In this document: positions 46,246 to 57,861 of the stretch, piece by piece
How the letters are laid out: each line of letters starts with the position of its first letter
How positions within the stretch are numbered: position 1 is the first letter of the stretch
Assembly (NCBI RefSeq): GCF_002358085.1
Contig: NZ_NTJD01000004.1
Coordinates: forward strand, 243,762-307,761
Length of the DNA stretch: 64,000 nt
Reading direction: 5' to 3'
DNA from: Pseudothioclava arenosa
GTDB lineage: Bacteria; Pseudomonadota; Alphaproteobacteria; Rhodobacterales; Rhodobacteraceae
Position numbers and translations under genes: made by a program
The notes under the pieces: generated by a model
What the model saw: the letters and a program-made list of their open reading frames with translations, nothing else
What the model was told of the DNA's origin: nothing
The model's database searches: none

Positions 46246-47418
46246 TCAGGCGCGATCAAGCAGCGCGAGGTAGAACCCGTCGCCATCCGGTCCGGGCAGC
46301 CAACGCTGGTCAAACCGCGCGATCCAGCCTTCGGAGGCGCCAAATTCATTGATCTGGAGACGGTTTTCGACCTCGAAGAGCGAGCAGGTCATATAGGCCA
46401 GCGCGCCGCCGGGCGCGACCAGCGCCGCCGCCTTGCGCAAGATCTCGGCCTGCAGAGCGACCAGCGCGTCGAGGCGCTCTTGCGTCAGCCGCCATTTCGC
46501 CTCAGGCGTGCGCCGCCAGGTGCCCGAGCCGGAACAGGGCGCATCCACCACAACCAGCGCGTGATCGCCGCCGGGGCGCCCGGGGGCGCGGGTCTCGATG
46601 CGCAGACCGGCGCGCTCGGCGCGCGGCGCGATATCGCGCATGCGCGCGGCGTCGACGTCATGGGCAAGGATGCGCGCCTGCGGCCAGGCGGCGGCCAGTG
46701 CCAGCGCCTTGCCGCCGCCGCCTGCGCAATAATCCAGCACCGTTCCTTGCGGCGCTGGCAGCGCCTCGGTCAGCGCGGCGATCGCGGCCTGCGAGCTGGC
46801 ATCCTGCAACTCGATCAGACCGTCGCGATAGGCCGCCGAGGACTGGATCTTGCGCGCGCCCTGCGTGGCTTCAAGCGCGGTCGCGACCGTGGCATGGGCG
46901 CGGGTCGTAAACCCCTCGGCCTTGAGGTTTTGCTGCGCCTCGGCGCGGGTCGCGCGCAGGGTGTTGACGCGCAGCCAGACCGGAGCGCGAGCGCGCATCG
47001 CGGCGCTCACCGCCGGGTAATCGCCGCCCAGTTCCGCCAGCAGACACGGGCGCATCCATTCGGGCCAGTCCGCGCTGTCGAGATCGGCGGACACAGGGGC
47101 GGATTGCGCGGCCAGCTCGGCCTCGGAGAGCGGCGCGGGGGCGAAACGCTCGCCCGTGAACAGGCCCTCGGGCGCCACGCCTTGCGCGCGCAGAAGTCCA
47201 AGCATCAGCCCCCGGCCCGTCAAGGCCCCGCCAAGCGCCGCGAAAGACCCCCGGCAGCGCAGCACATCATAGACATGATCGCGAATGGCCGCGCGGTCGC
47301 CCGAGCCCGCGAAACGGTTCGCGCGCGCCCAGTTGGTCAGCTCGCGCTCAGCCGGCGCCCCGGCAAGAACGCGGTCCAGAATCTCGATGGCGGCGGAAAG
47401 GCGGGCGGCTGGCGTCAT
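46246..47418 (-). CDS. rsmB: RsmB/NOP-type RNA cytosine-5 methyltransferase
   Basis: 390 residues: N-terminal NusB-like/RNA-binding part (~1-140), then the SAM methyltransferase with LDYCAGGGGKALALAA, VDAPCSGSGTWRR (catalytic Cys motif IV) and YMTCSLFEVENR (motif VI Cys). Likely methylates 16S rRNA C967 or a similar position; exact site cannot be read. Separated from cckA by the cckA promoter region (116 bases) and from actP by a terminator. Confidence 0.88.
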   Translation of the reverse strand: MTPAARLSAAIEILDRVLAGAPAERELTNWARANRFAGSGDRAAIRDHVYDVLRCRGSFAALGGALTGRGLMLGLLRAQGVAPEGLFTGERFAPAPLSEAELAAQSAPVSADLDSADWPEWMRPCLLAELGGDYPAVSAAMRARAPVWLRVNTLRATRAEAQQNLKAEGFTTRAHATVATALEATQGARKIQSSAAYRDGLIELQDASSQAAIAALTEALPAPQGTVLDYCAGGGGKALALAAAWPQARILAHDVDAARMRDIAPRAERAGLRIETRAPGRPGGDHALVVVDAPCSGSGTWRRTPEAKWRLTQERLDALVALQAEILRKAAALVAPGGALAYMTCSLFEVENRLQINEFGASEGWIARFDQRWLPGPDGDGFYLALLDRA

Positions 47419-47456
47419 GGCGCGGGTCTACCGCCACGGGCGGGCGCGCGCAAATG

Positions 47457-47480
47457 AAAAGGCCCCGCTTGCGCGGGGCC
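47457..47480 (-). terminator. terminator after actP
   Basis: Eight-bp stem GGCCCCGC / GCGGGGCC with TTGC loop, followed on the - strand by TTTTCATTTG. Confidence 0.88.
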
Positions 47481-47503
47481 CTTCCGGAGAGGAAAGGAGT
47501 GCC

Positions 47504-49159
47504 TCAGTGCGACACGGCCCCCGCCGCGCCCAGCCCGGTTTCCGAGCGCACGAATTGCGCATCGAACCCGGCACGGTCGATCTCGGCGCGTTTCGAGCGG
47601 TCGGTGATCGAGAAGAACCAGATCCCGAAGAAGGCCGCGCCCATCGAGAACAGCGCATATTGCGACCAGGGGAAGATCGCCTTCTCGAAGCCCAGCACCG
47701 AGACCCAGACCAGCGGCCCGGTCACCACCAGCACGATCGACGTGAGCAAGCCCAGCAGACCGCCCATGAAAGCGCCGCGCGTGGTCATCTTGCGCCAGAA
47801 GATCGACATGAACAGCACCGGGAAGTTGACCGAAGCCGCGAGACCGAAGGCCAGACCCACCATGAAGGCGATGTTCTGGTTCTCGAAGGCGAGACCCAGC
47901 ACGATGGCCAGCACGCCGAGCACCAGCGTGGCAATGCGCGACACGCGCATCTCGGCCTTGTCCGAAGCCGCGCCCTTCTTGATCACATTGGCGTAAAGGT
48001 CATGCGCGACCGCCGAGGCCCCCGACAGCGCCAGCCCCGAGACCACCGCAAGGATCGTCGCGAAAGCCACCGCCGAGATGAAGCCGAGGAAGATATTCCC
48101 GCCCACGGCCTTCGACAGGTGGATCGCCGCCATATTGCCGCCGCCGGTGATCGCGCCATCGGTCAAGAACTCGGGGTTGGTGCCCACGAGCGTCATCGCC
48201 AGGAAGCCGATCGTCACCGTCAGCACGAAGAAATAGGCGATGAACCCGGTGGCGTAGAATACCGATTTGCGGGCCTCTTTCGCGTCGGGCACGGTGAAGA
48301 AGCGCATCAGGATATGCGGCAGGCCAGCCGGGCCAAACATCAGCGCCAGCGCCAGCGAAATCCCCGAGAGCGGGTCGGTCACTAGCGACGTCGGCTGACG
48401 GATCGCCTCGTGCTTGGCGTGGTTTTCGATCGCCGCCTGCATCATCGCCTCGGGGCTGAAGCCGAATTGCGCGAGCCCCAGCAGCACCAGAACCGTCGCC
48501 CCCGACAGAAGCAGCACCGCTTTCACGATCTGCACCCAGGTCGTCGCCAACATGCCCCCGAAGGTCACGTAGAGCATCATCAAGACACCCACGAGGATCA
48601 CCGCGTAGCTGTAGGGCAGCCCGAACAGAAGCTGGATCAGCTTGCCCGCGCCGACCATCTGCGCGATCAGATAGAACACCACCACCGAGAGCGCCCCAAA
48701 GGCCGAGAGCGTGCGGATGCGCGTCTGCTCGAGGCGGAAGGACGAAATGTCGGAGAAGGTGTATTTACCAAGGTTCCGCAGGCGCTCGGCAATCATGAAC
48801 AGGATGAAGGGCCAGCCCACGGTGAAGCCCACCGTATAGACGACACCATCGACACCCTTGGCAAAGACCATGCCCGACACACCCAGAAAGGCCGCCGCCG
48901 ACATGTAGTCGCCCGCAATCGCCAGCCCGTTCTGGAAGCCGGTGATGCCCCCGCCCGCCGTGTAGAAATCCGAGGTCGACTTGGTGCGTTTCGCCGCCCA
49001 GCCGGTCAGGAAAAGCGTCGCGATCACGAAGAACAGGAACATCCCGATGGCGGTCCAGTTCGTCGGCTGGCGCTGCACCTCGCCCTCGATCGCGTCCCCC
49101 GCAGCATAGGCCACCGAGGCCAGAGCCGTCAGCCCGAAGGCCAGAAGAATACGTTTCAT
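47504..49159 (-). CDS. actP: cation/acetate symporter
   Basis: 551-residue sodium:solute symporter family member with about 13 membrane helices and a cleavable-looking N-terminus ([19 protein letters not shown]). ActP-type blocks: [44 protein letters not shown] and [17 protein letters not shown]. Imports acetate and short-chain monocarboxylates. The ATG at 49159 follows AGGAGG; the longer frame reads back into yjcH. Second gene of the classic DUF485-actP pair. Confidence 0.94.
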   Translation of the reverse strand: MKRILLAFGLTALASVAYAAGDAIEGEVQRQPTNWTAIGMFLFFVIATLFLTGWAAKRTKSTSDFYTAGGGITGFQNGLAIAGDYMSAAAFLGVSGMVFAKGVDGVVYTVGFTVGWPFILFMIAERLRNLGKYTFSDISSFRLEQTRIRTLSAFGALSVVVFYLIAQMVGAGKLIQLLFGLPYSYAVILVGVLMMLYVTFGGMLATTWVQIVKAVLLLSGATVLVLLGLAQFGFSPEAMMQAAIENHAKHEAIRQPTSLVTDPLSGISLALALMFGPAGLPHILMRFFTVPDAKEARKSVFYATGFIAYFFVLTVTIGFLAMTLVGTNPEFLTDGAITGGGNMAAIHLSKAVGGNIFLGFISAVAFATILAVVSGLALSGASAVAHDLYANVIKKGAASDKAEMRVSRIATLVLGVLAIVLGLAFENQNIAFMVGLAFGLAASVNFPVLFMSIFWRKMTTRGAFMGGLLGLLTSIVLVVTGPLVWVSVLGFEKAIFPWSQYALFSMGAAFFGIWFFSITDRSKRAEIDRAGFDAQFVRSETGLGAAGAVSH

Positions 49160-49169
49160 GCGGGCCTCC

Positions 49170-49466
49170 TCAGTTGCGCAGAGCTTCGCGCGAGAGCGCG
49201 TCGAATTCGCCATTGGCGCGGCGGGTGTAGATACCCGTCATCACGAAGGCGAAGGCCTGCACCACCCAGCCCAGGATCAGGCCGATCGCCCAGCTCGTGC
49301 CCGAGATCGGGGTGCCGAAGGCATCGGGGGCAAAGATCGCAAAGCCGATGAAAGCCGCATAAACCACCAGCACGACCACGGTCAGCGTGCGGGCGAAACG
49401 ATTTCGCTTGGCCACAAGTTCATGGAACTTGGGGTTGGCGAGGATCTTTTCCTGAATGGGGTCCAT
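49170..49466 (-). CDS. yjcH: DUF485 membrane protein (YjcH)
   Basis: 98 residues: N-terminal [23 protein letters not shown], two membrane helices and a short tail, the DUF485 pattern. Always paired with ActP-type symporters; proposed to assist the transporter. Ends 11 bases before actP, whose ribosome site overlaps its stop region. Confidence 0.92.
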   Translation of the reverse strand: MDPIQEKILANPKFHELVAKRNRFARTLTVVVLVVYAAFIGFAIFAPDAFGTPISGTSWAIGLILGWVVQAFAFVMTGIYTRRANGEFDALSREALRN

Positions 49467-49501
49467 TCATTCCTCCTTGAACAGATGGCCCCGGTTACCT
49501 G

Positions 49502-49540
49502 TGCGGAAACATCCGCGAAAGCTTTTGTTAGGTTTCCGCA
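49502..49540. promoter_or_regulatory. inverted repeat upstream of yjcH-actP
   Basis: TGCGGAAAC (49502-49510) and GTTTCCGCA (49532-49540), perfect 9-bp arms 21 bases apart, 36-74 bases upstream of the yjcH start. Position suits an operator or a 5'-UTR hairpin; no regulator is assigned. Confidence 0.5.
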
Positions 49541-49610
49541 ACAAAATGTTCCAGCCGCGGCACGGCATCGTATACCAAAGTATGCATAATCGCGCTCGCG
49601 GCGAAGATTC

Positions 49611-49635
49611 TTTGCAAAGCCATTGATTTCGCAAA
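49611..49635. promoter_or_regulatory. TTTGCAAA-type operator sites (ScfR/RamB/PccR-like)
   Basis: TTTGCAAA at 49611-49618 and TTCGCAAA at 49628-49635, with a third TTCGCAAA at 49730-49737. The ScfR-family regulators RamB and PccR, which control acetate and propionate metabolism genes, bind TTTGCAAA motifs. Placement upstream of an acetate permease operon fits; assignment is inference. Confidence 0.5.
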
Positions 49636-49640
49636 GCTTT

Positions 49641-49661
49641 CCTGCGACAGCCTGTCGCAGG
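49641..49661. repeat. 21-nt palindrome CCTGCGACAG-c-CTGTCGCAGG
   Basis: Ten-bp perfect arms around one base, with no T-run on either side, directly next to the TTTGCAAA-type sites in the 351-base region between yjcH and guaB. More like an operator or cruciform than a terminator. The rest of that region shows no ORF or RNA gene. Confidence 0.5.
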
Positions 49662-49765
49662 CAACAGCCTGAATTCGCACCGGAAAACCGCCGGACTCGA
49701 ATCGAATCCGCCGATCGTCCGCTCTGCGGTTCGCAAACGTTCCCGGATGTTCCAGTTGCCGCGCC

Positions 49766-49797
49766 CAAAGAAAAACCCCGCCGAAGCGGGGCTTTTC
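49766..49797 (-). terminator. terminator after guaB
   Basis: Stem CCCCGC / GCGGGG with loop CGAA, extended by AA/TT pairs; followed on the - strand by TTTTTCTTTGG. Lies 21 bases past the guaB stop. Confidence 0.88.
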
Positions 49798-49817
49798 GAT
49801 CAGCCTGTCAGGCCCGG

Positions 49818-52309
<2,492 letters not shown>

Positions 52310-52386
52310 GCGCGCGCTCTCCTGTCTGGTGCCGCGCCCTTGTGCCCGAATTCCTCCGCCAAGAAAAGCGCCGCCCGCGCGACCGA

Positions 52387-53292
52387 TCATCGCGTCAGCT
52401 GCGGCAAAACCAGCGTCGTCGCGCCCAGCGACCGCGCGACCGCCCCGGTGCCGAGCTTGAAACGCATCCGCCCCGCGCCCGCCTGCGAGTCGATATCGCC
52501 CAGGTCGAGCACCCGCGCCCCGGCCTGCCGCAGCCGCAGCGCCGTCTGCCACAACAGCAGGTTATGCGCGCCCAGCCGCCGCCCCTCCTCGCTGGTCCAG
52601 CCCGCGTGATAGCTGGCCGCCGCGCCATGGCGCAAAAACACGACACCGGCAACGATCCCGCCCTGCCCCGCCCGCGCCGTCAGACACAGAAGCGCGCCCG
52701 GCCGCGCAATCTCCCAGGCGCGGACGAAATCGGGCGGCAGGGCCCGATAGCCGCGCGCCTTTTGCTGCGCCGCCTCGCGCGCCAGCACGACGCCCGGATC
52801 CTCGCGCCGCTCGATCACCAGCCCCGCCCGCTCGGCCTGCGCAAGCCGATTGCGCCATTTCTGTTCAAGCCCCGCGCGCAAGGCCCCGGGCTCGGGAGCC
52901 AGCGACCAGAGCGCGTGATGGCGCGCCGTCACCAAGGGCAGCAGCCCGCGCCCGGCCAGTGGCCTGTCGGGCGTTGCAACCAGCACCCCCGGCACGCGCC
53001 GCGCGAGGCCACGCAAAAGCGCGACCTCGGTCTCGGCGGGAAGACCCGGCGCGACGACAACCCCGCGCGAGGCGAGCCACAGCCCCCAACGCCCGACGAT
53101 CTGCGCCGCGGCGATCGGAGCCCCATCCCGACGCAGCACGAAGCGCCGCAGGCCCCGCCCGGCCCCTTCCGCAATCCGGCCCCAGGCGAAATCGGCCTGC
53201 ATCGACCAGTCCTGTGCGGGCGCGAGACCGCCCAAAAGACGCCCCCAGGCGGGCTCCGCCCCATGCCATGTCTCGAAATCGAAATCTTCCAT
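52387..53292 (-). CDS. FemAB/GNAT-like acyltransferase
   Basis: 301 residues with the pattern of FemAB-like (BioF2-like) GNAT proteins: an N-terminal Trp-rich part with WSMQADFAWGRIAEG, a central LEQKWRNRLAQAERAGLVIERR helix and the second GNAT core YHAGWTSEEGRRLGAHNLLLWQ ... VLDLGDIDSQAG. Such proteins transfer aminoacyl or acetyl groups to cell-surface or peptidoglycan-linked amines. The ATG at 53292 has a poor ribosome site. A CtrA-like TTAA-N7-TTAG lies 24-38 bases upstream. Confidence 0.8.
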   Translation of the reverse strand: MEDFDFETWHGAEPAWGRLLGGLAPAQDWSMQADFAWGRIAEGAGRGLRRFVLRRDGAPIAAAQIVGRWGLWLASRGVVVAPGLPAETEVALLRGLARRVPGVLVATPDRPLAGRGLLPLVTARHHALWSLAPEPGALRAGLEQKWRNRLAQAERAGLVIERREDPGVVLAREAAQQKARGYRALPPDFVRAWEIARPGALLCLTARAGQGGIVAGVVFLRHGAAASYHAGWTSEEGRRLGAHNLLLWQTALRLRQAGARVLDLGDIDSQAGAGRMRFKLGTGAVARSLGATTLVLPQLTR

Positions 53293-53360
53293 GACCCTGT
53301 TAAGCCATCTTTCACCTAATTCCCGGTTAATGGCCTTGAGCCCAGCTACCGGAGACCGAA

Positions 53361-53654
53361 ATGGCCCACCCCATGCCCGAAATCCCGCCACCGCGCCCGA
53401 CCCCATGGGCTGCATTGCTTGTCGCGCTGGGGCTGTCGGGATTATGGAGTGCCGCGCTCGGGATTCTTTTTTTTTGGCTGAAGTCACGCGCGGGTGACGT
53501 AACGGAAAACATGAATGAAATTAAACAGTTCGGTGCAGAATCGCGATGCGCGCGGCAAAACCGTGACCTACACGCAACAAGCGACCTTACGGCAACCAGG
53601 CGCAACCGCGACAAGACGCCACGTCACTTCGTATCGCAAATTGCAAGACAATAA
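53361..53654 (+). CDS. possible small membrane protein with T9 run
   Basis: Doubtful ORF of up to 97 residues. GGAG stands six bases before the ATG; residues ~5-42 give a Pro-rich head and one membrane helix (PWAALLVALGLSGLWSAALG). After a nine-T run at 53467-53475 the frame loses coding character (ESRCARQNRDLHATSD). One T fewer would stop translation right after the helix. Probably either a ~45-residue membrane protein with a slippery end or a fortuitous frame in the leader of the FadL-type gene. Confidence 0.35.
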   Translation: MAHPMPEIPPPRPTPWAALLVALGLSGLWSAALGILFFWLKSRAGDVTENMNEIKQFGAESRCARQNRDLHATSDLTATRRNRDKTPRHFVSQIARQ

Positions 53655-53705
53655 GCGCCTGTTACGTTCGCGTCAGGGAATGAGGAATCCCAGGGAAGAG
53701 GACCA

Positions 53706-54821
53706 ATGAAAAACACGATCACTCTGGCAGGCACGCTGGCGCTCGCAGCGACCGCCGCCACCGCGGGGGGCATCGAACGCGCGAACCAATCGGTTGGCAT
53801 CCTGTTCGAGAAGGCCGATAATTACGCCGAATTCAGCTTTGGCGCATTCAATCCGGGCGTCTCGGGCGTCGGGCCGAATGCGACGCTGAGCGGGCTGACC
53901 GGTTCCGGCGACATGGCCGCGAATTACAACACGCTCTCGTTCGGCTTCAAGAAGTCGATCAACGAGAAGCTCGATTTCGCGCTGATCTACGACCAGCCGA
54001 TCGGCGCCGATGTCGATTATTCGGCGGGCACCAACTATATCATCCAGGGCTCGACCGCCGAGATCAGCAGCGACTCACTGACCGCACTGCTGCGCTACAA
54101 GCTGCCCAACAACATCTCGCTGATCGGCGGCCTGCGCGCGCTGCGCACCGAGGGCACCGCCTCGCTGCTGCCGGGCTCGGCGCAATACGAGCTGCGCGTG
54201 AAGGGGGCCACCGATCTGGGCTATGTGCTCGGCGTCGCCTGGGAGAAACCCGAAATCGCCGCGCGTGTCGCGCTGACCTATAACTCGTCGATCACCCATG
54301 ACTTCCAGGCCACCGAGGCCAGCGTCTACACCGGTGGCAACTTCATCGACGCCGACTTCACCACCGAGGTGCCGCAATCGGTGAACCTCGAGTTCCAGAC
54401 CGGCGTCGCCAAGGATACGCTGCTGTTCGGCTCGGTGCGCTGGGTCGACTGGACCGCCTTCGAGATCGGGCCGGCCCATTACACCGCGCTCGACTATCCC
54501 TACAACCGGCCGCTGGTCTATTACACCAACGACGTGATCACCTACACGCTCGGCATGGGCCGCAAGTTCAACGACAACTGGTCGGCGGCGGTGATCTACG
54601 GCTACGAGAAGCACGAAGGCGACACCACCGGCAACCTCGGCCCGACCGACGGGTTCCAGTCGCTGGGCCTCGCCGCGACCTACACCAAGGACAACGTGAA
54701 GGTGACCGCGGGCGTGCGCTATGTCGACATCGGCAACGCCACCACGATCCCGAACATCTCGGCCTCGTTCAAGGACAACTCGGGCTGGGGCGCGGGCATC
54801 CGTGTCGGCTACAGCTTCTGA
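53706..54821 (+). CDS. outer-membrane FadL/OmpP1-family transport protein
   Basis: 371 residues. Signal peptide MKNTITLAGTLALAATAATA, then GGIERANQSVGILFEKADNYAE, a FadL/TodX N-terminal type hatch start. The rest is a long series of barrel strands (NTLSFGFKKSINEKLDFALIYDQPIG, LLFGSVRWVDWTAFEIGP, GWGAGIRVGYSF) ending in Phe. Imports long-chain fatty acids or other hydrophobic compounds across the outer membrane; ligand unknown. AGGGAAGAG precedes the start; a strong terminator follows. Confidence 0.88.
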   Translation: MKNTITLAGTLALAATAATAGGIERANQSVGILFEKADNYAEFSFGAFNPGVSGVGPNATLSGLTGSGDMAANYNTLSFGFKKSINEKLDFALIYDQPIGADVDYSAGTNYIIQGSTAEISSDSLTALLRYKLPNNISLIGGLRALRTEGTASLLPGSAQYELRVKGATDLGYVLGVAWEKPEIAARVALTYNSSITHDFQATEASVYTGGNFIDADFTTEVPQSVNLEFQTGVAKDTLLFGSVRWVDWTAFEIGPAHYTALDYPYNRPLVYYTNDVITYTLGMGRKFNDNWSAAVIYGYEKHEGDTTGNLGPTDGFQSLGLAATYTKDNVKVTAGVRYVDIGNATTIPNISASFKDNSGWGAGIRVGYSF

Positions 54822-54843
54822 GCCAACCGGCCCCCGAAAACAG

Positions 54844-54872
54844 GAAAGCCCCGCCCCGGCGGGGCTTTCTTT
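54844..54872 (+). terminator. terminator after the FadL-type gene
   Basis: Twelve-bp stem GAAAGCCCCGCC / GGCGGGGCTTTC followed by TTTGTATTC, 22 bases past the stop. Confidence 0.9.
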
Positions 54873-54928
54873 GTATTCGGCACAAGTTCCGGGTGGTCGC
54901 GACCCCTTGGGCCCCGCTAGATGGGCCG

Positions 54929-55834
54929 ATGACGGCAAAACCGCGCCCCGACCAACACAGCATGTCCCCCCTTGCCTGGGGGCTTTTGCTGTTGCTGGCG
55001 ATGATCTGGGGCTCGTCGTTCCTGTCAAACCGCGCCGCCCTCGACGGGCTTGGCGTGTTCACCACGGTCACCATTCGAGTCACCGGGGGCGCGGCGCTGC
55101 TGTGGCTCTGGGTCGTGCTGCGCAAGATCCGCCTGCCGCGCAGCCCCGCGCGGATCTGGCAATTCCTGCTGATCGGCTTTTTCGCCAACGCCCTGCCGTT
55201 TTCGCTGATCGTCTGGGGCCAGCAGCATATCTCCTCGGGGCTCGCCTCGATCCTGAACGCCTCGGCGGCGATCTTCGGCGTGCTGATCGCGGCGCTGGTC
55301 TTCGTCGATGAACGGATGACCACGCGCAAGGCCTCGGGCGTGGCGCTGGGCTTCGCGGGCGTTGTGCTCGCGATCGGCGCCGAGGCGCTGGGCACGCTCG
55401 ACCTGCGCGCGCTTGGGCAATGGGCGATCATCGGCTCGTCGCTGAGCTACGGCATCGGCGCGGCGCTGGCACGCAAGATGACAAAAGGCCTGCCGCATGA
55501 AGTGTCCGCCGCGGGCGCACTGACCGGGGCGGCGGCCTGGATGATCCCGCTGATGCTCTGGCGCGAGGGCGTACCCGACTTCGACTGGCCCGCTCACAGC
55601 TGGGCGGGCGTGATCTGGCTTGCCTTCGCCTGTTCGGCGCTGGCGTACCTCTTGTATTTCCGCGTGATGGAGCTGGCAGGCATGGCGAACCTGTCGCTGG
55701 TCGGCCTGCTGATCCCGCCATTTGCGATCGTCGCGGGCGCGCTGGCCTATGACGAGCGGCTGGGCCTCAACCAGCTGGCGGGCTTCGCGGTGATCGCGCT
55801 GGGGCTCCTGATCCTGCGCGAGCGCAAAGCCTAG
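54929..55834 (+). CDS. EamA (DMT) family transporter
   Basis: 301 residues, ten hydrophobic helices in two EamA halves (MIWGSSFLSNRAALDGLGVFTTV; LAFACSALAYLLYFRVMELAGM). Inner-membrane metabolite exporter of the drug/metabolite superfamily; substrate unknown. ATG 54929 was chosen; ATG 54962 (MSPLAWGLL) starts directly at the first helix and is an alternative, as neither has a clear ribosome site. Confidence 0.87.
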   Translation: MTAKPRPDQHSMSPLAWGLLLLLAMIWGSSFLSNRAALDGLGVFTTVTIRVTGGAALLWLWVVLRKIRLPRSPARIWQFLLIGFFANALPFSLIVWGQQHISSGLASILNASAAIFGVLIAALVFVDERMTTRKASGVALGFAGVVLAIGAEALGTLDLRALGQWAIIGSSLSYGIGAALARKMTKGLPHEVSAAGALTGAAAWMIPLMLWREGVPDFDWPAHSWAGVIWLAFACSALAYLLYFRVMELAGMANLSLVGLLIPPFAIVAGALAYDERLGLNQLAGFAVIALGLLILRERKA

Positions 55835-55886
55835 TGACGCGCCCGCCCCCATCCGCTAAACCTGACCGCAATTCATGAGGTTGCGG

Positions 55887-56741
55887 ATGATCTACAAAAC
55901 GCGCGCAGAATGGCTGAACTCCAGCCGCAAACGGGTGCTGGTGTTCGGCATGTCGGGTCTGGGCAAGACCTATGTCAGCGCCATGCTGCGCGATCGCGGG
56001 TGGTTCCACTACTCGGTCGATTACCGCATCGGCACGCGCTACATGGGCGAGTATATCGCCGACAACTTCAAGCGCGAGGCAATGAAAGTGCCGCTTCTGC
56101 GCGAGCTGTTGCTGTCGGACTCGGTCTATATCGCCTCGAACATCACCTTCGAGAACCTCGCGCCGCTCTCGACCTATCTGGGCAAGCCCGGGTCGGAGGC
56201 GCGCGGCGGCCTGCCCTATGACGAATACCGTCGCCGTCAGCGCCAGCATTGCGCCGCCGAGACGGCCGCGCTGCTCGACACTGGCCATTTCATCGAGCGC
56301 GCCCGCGACATCTACCGGATTGACAATTTCGTCTGCGACACCGGCGGCTCGATCTGCGAGGTGGTTGACCCGAACGACCCGAAAGACCCGATCCTGACGC
56401 ATCTCTCGCAGAACCTCCTGATGGTCTGGATCGAGGGCTCGGAGGCCCATACCGAGGAATTGGTGCGCCGCTTCGATCGCGCGCCGAAGCCGATGTATTA
56501 TCAGGCCGAGTTCCTTGAGAAGAAATGGGTCGAATATCGCGTCAAGCGCGGCCTCAAGGAGGATGAGGTCGACCCCGACGATTTCGTCCGCTGGACCTAC
56601 CGGCAGGCGCTGGAGCACCGCCAGCCGCGCTACCGCGCGATTGCGCAGAACTGGGGCATCACGGTGAAGGCCGAAGAGGTCGCCCTTGTCCGCGACGAAA
56701 AGGATTTTACATCCCTGTTGGCGGAAAAGCTTCCCGCCTGA
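55887..56741 (+). CDS. P-loop ATPase/kinase-like protein upstream of metA
   Basis: 284 residues. Walker A FGMSGLGKTYVS (~residues 21-32) near the N-terminus, then a mixed fold with HFIERARDIYRIDNFVCDTGGSICEVVDPND; no transmembrane segment. The P-loop followed by YRIGTRYMGEYIADN resembles nucleotide or small-molecule kinases, but no named family fits. GAGG six bases upstream supports the ATG at 55887 over that at 55875. 43 bases before metA on the same strand, so possibly co-transcribed. Confidence 0.75.
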   Translation: MIYKTRAEWLNSSRKRVLVFGMSGLGKTYVSAMLRDRGWFHYSVDYRIGTRYMGEYIADNFKREAMKVPLLRELLLSDSVYIASNITFENLAPLSTYLGKPGSEARGGLPYDEYRRRQRQHCAAETAALLDTGHFIERARDIYRIDNFVCDTGGSICEVVDPNDPKDPILTHLSQNLLMVWIEGSEAHTEELVRRFDRAPKPMYYQAEFLEKKWVEYRVKRGLKEDEVDPDDFVRWTYRQALEHRQPRYRAIAQNWGITVKAEEVALVRDEKDFTSLLAEKLPA

Positions 56742-56784
56742 CCCGAACAAACTTTAACTTCGGTCGATAAAGGATTGAATTACA

Positions 56785-57705
56785 ATGCCGATCACGCTTC
56801 CTGAAAACCTCCCCGCCTTCGACATCCTGTCGCGGGAAGGCGTGATGGTGATGACGCCCGAGCGTGCGGCGCGCCAGGAGATCCGCCCGCTGCGGATCGG
56901 CTTGCTCAATCTGATGCCGAAGAAGATCCAGACCGAGAACCAGTTCGCCCGGCTGATCGGCGCGACGCCGATCCAGATTGATTTTCAGCTGATCCGGATG
57001 TCCGAGCATCAGACGAAAAACACTGCCGCCGAGCATATGGAAACCTTTTATCGGCCCTTCGCCGAGGTCGAAGCCTCGGGCGAGAAATTCGACGGGCTGA
57101 TCATCACCGGCGCCCCGATCGAGCAGATCCCCTTCGAGGAGGTCACCTATTGGGACGAGATCGAGCGGGTTTTTGACTGGACGCAAACCCATGTGTTTTC
57201 CACCTTCGGCGTGTGCTGGGGCGGCATGGCGATGGCCTATCATTTCCACGGCATCCAGAAGCATCCGCTGGCACACAAGGCCTTTGGCTGTTTCCGCCAC
57301 CGCAATCTCGCGCCCGCCTCGCCCTATCTGCGCGGGTTCTCGGATGACGTGCTGGTGCCGGTCAGCCGCTGGACCGAGATGCACCAGGACGAGATCGACG
57401 CCGCGGGGCTGAAGACGCTGATCGCCTCGGACGAGACCGGGCCGTGCCTCGTTGAAGACCCGGAGCACCGCGCGCTCTATATCTTCAACCATTTCGAATA
57501 TGACAGCTGCACGCTGAAGGAAGAATACGACCGCGATATCGAGGCTGGAAAACAGATCAACGTGCCGCTGAACTATTACCCCGAGGACGACCCGCGCCAG
57601 ATGCCTTCCAACCGCTGGCGCAGCCATGCGCATCTGCTTTACGGCAACTGGATCAACCAGATCTATCAGGACACGCCCTACGAGCTGGCGCAGATCGGGG
57701 TGTGA
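56785..57705 (+). CDS. metA: homoserine O-acyltransferase (predicted acetyl-CoA type)
   Basis: 306 residues, full MetA length. Activates homoserine for methionine synthesis. Catalytic Cys144 ([10 protein letters not shown]), His236 and Glu238 (FNHFEYD). At the acyl-specificity position after TGAPI it has Glu113 (Gly111 in E. coli); Glu there is linked with acetyl-CoA use in Bacillus cereus MetA, so the product is probably O-acetylhomoserine. The leader is only 43 bases and shows no SAM-II riboswitch pattern. Followed by a copy of the intergenic repeat. Confidence 0.94.
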   Translation: MPITLPENLPAFDILSREGVMVMTPERAARQEIRPLRIGLLNLMPKKIQTENQFARLIGATPIQIDFQLIRMSEHQTKNTAAEHMETFYRPFAEVEASGEKFDGLIITGAPIEQIPFEEVTYWDEIERVFDWTQTHVFSTFGVCWGGMAMAYHFHGIQKHPLAHKAFGCFRHRNLAPASPYLRGFSDDVLVPVSRWTEMHQDEIDAAGLKTLIASDETGPCLVEDPEHRALYIFNHFEYDSCTLKEEYDRDIEAGKQINVPLNYYPEDDPRQMPSNRWRSHAHLLYGNWINQIYQDTPYELAQIGV

Positions 57706-57714
57706 GCCGCGCGG

Positions 57715-57779
57715 AGGGGGCGCTGCCCCCTCTTGGCTCACGCCAATTCACCCCCGGAGTATTTCCGGCTCGATGAAGG
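57715..57779 (+). repeat. intergenic repeat element, copy B
   Basis: Ten bases after the metA stop: hairpin GGGGGC-gct-GCCCCC, then CTCTTGGCTCACGCC, ATTCACCCCCGGAGTATTTC and GGCTCGATGAAG. Matches copy A at 22145-22204 over its whole length with scattered changes, in the same position relative to a stop codon. Confidence 0.65.
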
Positions 57780-57861
57780 GCCGGGCCTGAGTGCTTGCGG
57801 GGCGCAGGCGCACGATTATAGTGAAGCCAATTCACATTCCTGAGGCAGCGCGGAGAGAGCC

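Noticed and set aside
56742..56784. SAM-II riboswitch in front of metA
   Set aside because: Only 43 bases separate the genes, and the typical pairing and GCTAAA end are not present.
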